This document shows positions 60,792 to 64,000 of a DNA stretch of 64,000 nt, piece after piece (the stretch's first letter is position 1; each line of letters starts with the position of its first letter). A program made the position numbers and the translations under genes. The stretch covers positions 248,001 to 312,000 of the forward strand of contig JBJXHN010000003.1 of NCBI GenBank assembly GCA_046233135.1, in the 5' to 3' direction. The notes under the pieces were generated by a model that worked only from the letters and a program-made list of their open reading frames with translations, was not told where the DNA came from and did not search any database. Origin of the DNA: JBJXHN01 sp046233135 (GTDB lineage Bacteria; Pseudomonadota; Alphaproteobacteria; Rhodospirillales; Rhodospirillaceae).

Positions 60792-60803
60792 GGAGACCGC
60801 GCC

Positions 60804-62195
60804 ATGCCGAATTATCGCCACACGGTCGGCGGCACCACCTACAGCTTCTCCAGCCTCGCCGACCTGCTGGCCAAGGCCACGCCGGCCCGCTCCGGCGACG
60901 CCCTGGCCGGCGTGATTGCCGAAAACGCGACCCAGCGGGTGGCGGCTCAGATGGCGCTGGCCGACCTGCCGCTGTCGGAATTCCTCAACGAAGCGGTGAT
61001 CCCCTATGAAACCGACGAGGTCACCCGCCTGATCCAGGACAGCCACGACGCCGGCGCCTTCCGCCCGGTGGCCGGGCTGACGGTGGGGGACTTCCGCAAC
61101 TGGCTGCTGTCCGACGCTGCCACCGCCGGCAGCCTGACCGCTCTGGCCCCGGGTCTGACGCCGGAGATGGTGGCGGCGGTGTCGAAGATCATGCGCCTGC
61201 AGGATCTGACCCTGGTCGCCCGCAAATGCCGGGTGGTGACCCGCTTCCGCGACACCATCGGGCTGGAAGGCCGGCTGTCCACCCGCCTGCAACCCAACCA
61301 CCCCACCGACGATCCGGCCGGCGTGGCGGCGACGATCCTGGACGGCCTGCTGTATGGCAACGGCGATGCGGTGATCGGCATCAACCCGGCCTCGGACAAC
61401 ACCGGGGCGGTGCTGACCCTGCTGTCCATGCTCGACGAGGTCATCGCCAAATACGCCATCCCCACCCAGTCCTGCGTGCTGACCCACGTCACCACCCAGA
61501 TCGAGGCCATGAACCGGGGGGCGCCGGTGGATCTGGTGTTCCAGTCCATCGCCGGAACCGAGGCGGCGAACACCAGCTTCGGCATCACCCTGTCCCTGCT
61601 CGACGAGGCCCATCAGGCCGCCCTGGCCCTGGGCCGGGGGACCCTGGGGGACAACGTGATGTATTTCGAAACCGGCCAGGGCAGCGCCCTGTCCGCCGAC
61701 GCCCACCACGGAGTCGATCAGCAAACCTGCGAGGCCCGCGCTTATGGCGTCGCCCGGCGGTTCCGGCCGTTGCTGGTGAACACGGTGGTCGGGTTTATCG
61801 GCCCGGAATACCTGTTCGACGGCAAGCAGATCATCCGCGCCGGCCTGGAAGACCACTTCTGCGGCAAGCTGCTGGGCCTGCCGATGGGCTGCGACATCTG
61901 CTACACCAACCATGCGGAGGCCGATCAGGACGACATGGACGTGCTGCTCACCCAGCTGGCGGTGGCGGGCTGCACCTACATCATGGGCATTCCCGGGTCG
62001 GATGACATCATGCTGAACTACCAGACCACCTCGTTCCACGACGCCCTTTATGCCCGCGCCGTGCTTGGCCTGAAGCCGGCCCCGGAATTCGCCGACTGGC
62101 TGGCGCGCATGCGGATCATGGACGCGGATGGCACCCTTCAGGTGACCGACCGCCTGCCCGCCCCCTTCGAAGCCGCTTTGGCGCTCGCCCGATAA
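60804..62195 (+). CDS. eutB: Ethanolamine ammonia-lyase large subunit EutB
   Basis: 463 residues, usual length. YRHTVGGTTYSFSSLADLLAKATPARSGD at the start and the TIM-barrel blocks TRLQPNHPTDDPAGVAA, NPASDNTGAVLTLL, GQGSALSADAHHGVDQQTCEARAYG and MGCDICYTNHAEADQDDMD are EutB-specific. With adenosylcobalamin it splits ethanolamine to acetaldehyde and ammonia. GAGGAG precedes the ATG. No eutA reactivase, aldehyde dehydrogenase or microcompartment genes are present in the window. Confidence 0.96.
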   Translation: MPNYRHTVGGTTYSFSSLADLLAKATPARSGDALAGVIAENATQRVAAQMALADLPLSEFLNEAVIPYETDEVTRLIQDSHDAGAFRPVAGLTVGDFRNWLLSDAATAGSLTALAPGLTPEMVAAVSKIMRLQDLTLVARKCRVVTRFRDTIGLEGRLSTRLQPNHPTDDPAGVAATILDGLLYGNGDAVIGINPASDNTGAVLTLLSMLDEVIAKYAIPTQSCVLTHVTTQIEAMNRGAPVDLVFQSIAGTEAANTSFGITLSLLDEAHQAALALGRGTLGDNVMYFETGQGSALSADAHHGVDQQTCEARAYGVARRFRPLLVNTVVGFIGPEYLFDGKQIIRAGLEDHFCGKLLGLPMGCDICYTNHAEADQDDMDVLLTQLAVAGCTYIMGIPGSDDIMLNYQTTSFHDALYARAVLGLKPAPEFADWLARMRIMDADGTLQVTDRLPAPFEAALALAR

Positions 62196-62211
62196 GGAGG
62201 CTTGTCTCACG

Positions 62212-63042
62212 ATGGCCGACACCCCTGACGACAAGACCGCCTCCCCCGTCATCGCCAATCCGTGGCAGGACCTGCGGCGCTACACGGCCGCCCGCATCGC
62301 CCTGGGCCGGGCGGGGGTCAGCCAGCCGACGGCTCCGCAGCTGGCCTTCCAGCACGCCCATGCCCTGGCCCGGGACGCCGTGCACACGCCGCTGGACATC
62401 GACCACCTGCTGGCCGACCTGCGGGCGGCCACGGGGAAGGAACCGGTCCGCCTGCACAGCGCCGCGCCGGACCGGGCGGCCTATTTGCAGCGTCCGGACT
62501 GGGGCCGCCGGCTCGCCCCGGACTCCCGGGCAGCGCTGGAAGACCTGGCCGGGCAGACGGACGCCGCTCCGGATGTGGCGGTGGTGATCGCCGACGGCCT
62601 GTCGGCCTTCGCGGTGCAAAGCCACGCTGCGCCGCTGCTGGCGGCCGTCCTGCCATCGCTGGCGGAACGCGGGATTTCGGTATCGGCCCCGGTGGTGGTG
62701 GAACAGGGCCGCGTGGCGGTGGGCGACGCGGTGGGGCACCTGCTGGGCGCCCGCCTGACCCTGCTGCTGGTGGGCGAGCGGCCGGGTCTCAGTTCGCCGG
62801 ACAGCCTGGGGGTCTATCTGACCCACGCCCCTGGCCCGGGCCGCACGGATGCGGACCGCAACTGCCTGTCCAACATCCGCCCGGACGGCCTGCGCATCCC
62901 GACCGCCGCCCGCACGGTCTGTTACCTCGTCGACGCCATCCTCACCCGGGGCCTCTCCGGCGTCGGCCTGAAAGACGACACGGTGGCGGAAGTGGAAGAC
63001 GGCGGGGAAAACAGCGGCGTGGGCAACTTCCTGCTGGGATGA
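62212..63042 (+). CDS. eutC: Ethanolamine ammonia-lyase small subunit EutC
   Basis: 276 residues. Conserved blocks are RIALGRAGVSQPTAPQLAFQHAHALARDAVH, VVIADGLSAFAVQSHA and LLVGERPGLSSPDSLGVYLTH, which contribute to cobalamin binding with EutB. AAGGAGG ribosome site, 16 bp after eutB. A terminator-bearing repeat follows within 15 bp. Confidence 0.95.
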   Translation: MADTPDDKTASPVIANPWQDLRRYTAARIALGRAGVSQPTAPQLAFQHAHALARDAVHTPLDIDHLLADLRAATGKEPVRLHSAAPDRAAYLQRPDWGRRLAPDSRAALEDLAGQTDAAPDVAVVIADGLSAFAVQSHAAPLLAAVLPSLAERGISVSAPVVVEQGRVAVGDAVGHLLGARLTLLLVGERPGLSSPDSLGVYLTHAPGPGRTDADRNCLSNIRPDGLRIPTAARTVCYLVDAILTRGLSGVGLKDDTVAEVEDGGENSGVGNFLLG

Positions 63043-63049
63043 TGAAAGG

Positions 63050-63122
63050 GGAGGTCTGGAGGGTCCAAGACCCTCCAGCACTTTTTTCCTTTTAAGTGCC
63101 GGGGGACCAGCGGGTCCCCCGG
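63050..63122 (+). terminator. Two-hairpin element, copy 2, serving as terminator of the eut operon
   Basis: Hairpin arms 63056-63064 and 63070-63078 (loop CCAAG) are followed by CACTTTTTTCCTTTT, then by a second hairpin with arms 63099-63108 and 63113-63122 (loop AGCG). Same architecture as 4932-5002. Confidence 0.8.
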
Positions 63123-63130
63123 ACCCCCGT

Positions 63131-63583
63131 TTAGTTGGTCATACACCATCCGGGGAAAAAGCCAGCCCGGTGGGCATGGCCCTCCGACCGCATGACCTCT
63201 CCCAGGTCCCAGTATTCGACCTCGCCGGCCGGCAGCAAAGCCCGGGCCATGATGGGACCGTCGGGAGCAGGCTGGACGACGTCGGTCAGGATCACCGCCT
63301 TGCCCAGCGCCAGGGCTTTCAGGTGGCGCCGCGCGGCCTTGGCGGCGGTGCGTTCGGTGACACATTGGCCCTCCATCAGGGGGGCGTGGGTGTCGGACAA
63401 ATGAATGCGGGTGACAATCTCCCTATCGATCCAGATTTGCACACGCACATCCAGCGTCGCACCATCGGGCACGCGCAGAACGGTGGCGGGATAGACGCCG
63501 GGCAGAGGCTCGTCGGCCAGGGCAGCTCCGCTCGCCGCCGCCCCGATCAGGGCGGCCGCAAGCGCGATGAGTTTAAATATCAT
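63131..63583 (-). CDS. Exported thermonuclease-like (SNase-fold) protein
   Basis: 150 residues. Signal peptide MIFKLIALAAALIGAAASG with cleavage near ALA-DE. The mature part PATVLRVPDGATLDVRVQIWIDREIVTRIHL, with VPDGATLDV, IHLSDTHAP and CVTERTAAKAARRHL, follows the staphylococcal-nuclease fold, but RVxGIDAPE is replaced by HLSDTHAP, so the catalytic Arg is missing or displaced and activity is doubtful. The C-terminus is Trp/His-rich. Stands alone. A TTG start at 63592 is possible. Confidence 0.7.
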   Translation of the reverse strand: MIFKLIALAAALIGAAASGAALADEPLPGVYPATVLRVPDGATLDVRVQIWIDREIVTRIHLSDTHAPLMEGQCVTERTAAKAARRHLKALALGKAVILTDVVQPAPDGPIMARALLPAGEVEYWDLGEVMRSEGHAHRAGFFPGWCMTN

Positions 63584-64000
63584 GGCTGGCAAGAAGAGCC
63601 GGCCGGAGGATATCGGCGGCCGCGTACGGGCCGGGCCAGAGCGCCGGACTCAGAGCATCGGAAACCGGGATAGCCCGGCCCGCCGACGCCGCCTTATCCT
63701 CCGACCGGTCCCTCCCCACCACCGCGTATCACACGCGATGGTGTCGAATTCGCCGAAAGTGAGGTATAGCTTTGGACATCCATCAGCCTTGTTTCCTGTA
63801 ACGGTGTGAAGGTTGGTGGTAGGGGCGGGTCGGTGCTGGACACACCGGCTCGTCCCGCTTCTCTGTCCGCCACCGGGCGGACGCATCCCGACTATAGCGC
63901 GCGAGAGGATCCATTGCTATTATAAATAGAACTCATAGGAGGTCTGGAGGGTCCAAGACCCTCCAGCACTTCTGTCCTTAAAAATCCCGGAAGTCTCCTG
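63584..64000. other. Gene-free window end
   Basis: No supported coding sequence. Contains GC-rich unstructured DNA, an AT-rich patch near 63915-63935 and the repeat at 63938-63971. A neighbouring gene may begin beyond the window. Confidence 0.5.
63938..63971. repeat. First half of the two-hairpin element, copy 3
   Basis: A perfect 34-base match to 63050-63083, 888 bp away, including the hairpin arms 63944-63952 and 63958-63966. The T-tract is degraded here (CACTTCTGTCC). Confidence 0.85.

Noticed and set aside
60600..60803. Possible cobalamin riboswitch before eutB
   Set aside because: eutB follows glpK by 12 bp and no cobalamin-box sequence is seen; no room for the fold.
59298..62258. Very long minus-strand open frame (986 codons) opposite glpK and eutB
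   Set aside because: It is rich in Gly, Gln and His, has no domain or ribosome site, and mirrors the codon pattern of strong plus-strand genes. High GC makes such shadow frames common.
1..64000. CRISPR arrays, tRNA or rRNA genes, insertion sequences
   Set aside because: I saw no regularly spaced repeats, no cloverleaf with CCA/TTCGA arms, and no transposase or integrase motif. The AT-rich islands lack flanking direct or inverted repeats that I could detect.

Overview
The window is about 65-70% GC, has tightly packed operons with many ATGA stop/start overlaps, and carries gene sets (regulated uptake hydrogenase, TRAP transporter, Urt-type amide transporter) that point to an alphaproteobacterium. 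A Rhodospirillales-like, metabolically versatile spirillum or purple bacterium is my inference; no rRNA or tRNA is present to place it. Two short stretches (about 5.4-7.25 kb and 41.65-42.13 kb) are strikingly AT-rich and look recently acquired.

Layout. 1-4922 (+): the 3' part of an aryl-polyene-type fatty acid cluster (FAD oxidoreductase, DUF3261 lipoprotein, KS, hotdog dehydratase, ketoreductase, KS). 5035-7232: a small unknown protein and an AT-rich surface-type protein with a papain-like head and calcium-binding FG-GAP-like repeats. 7313-14350 (-): formamidase FmdA, zinc-ribbon FmdB and a UrtABCDE-type short-chain amide/urea ABC transporter. Divergent from it, 14805-19227 (+): a large hybrid kinase whose sensor is an NCS1-type permease plus an eight-cysteine module, and a LuxR-type response regulator.

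19273-33219 (-): a complete structural and accessory hydrogenase locus, transcribed hupSLC then hupDFGHIJK-hupRTUV. HupS carries the two extra cysteines of oxygen-tolerant enzymes, HupUV is an H2 sensor, HupT a kinase and HupR an NtrC-type activator. Near-consensus sigma-54 promoters, each with an IHF-like site, lie before hupS and hupD. The hypABCDEF genes are not in the window.

33618-41263: an EamA transporter, a type II restriction-modification pair (SacI-like) and a PTS-dependent dihydroxyacetone kinase operon in which the DhaM functions are three separate proteins. 41818-43839: an AT-rich 104-codon gene followed by a sirtuin-like protein, a possible defence locus. 43859-47859: GntR regulator, polytopic membrane protein and IlvD/Edd dehydratase, probably a sugar-acid pathway.

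48132-52270 (+): a catalase-like domain fused to a LodA-type quinoprotein amine oxidase, followed by its LodB flavoprotein; this is the most unusual object in the window. 52397-63042: a TRAP transporter and DeoR regulator divergent from a five-gene operon of two flavoprotein oxidoreductases, an FGGY/glycerol kinase and ethanolamine ammonia-lyase EutBC. 63131-64000: a secreted nuclease-like protein and a repeat-rich end. A two-hairpin repeat family with compensatory base changes is scattered through intergenic spaces (4932-5002, 7840-7863, 63050-63122, 63938-63971).
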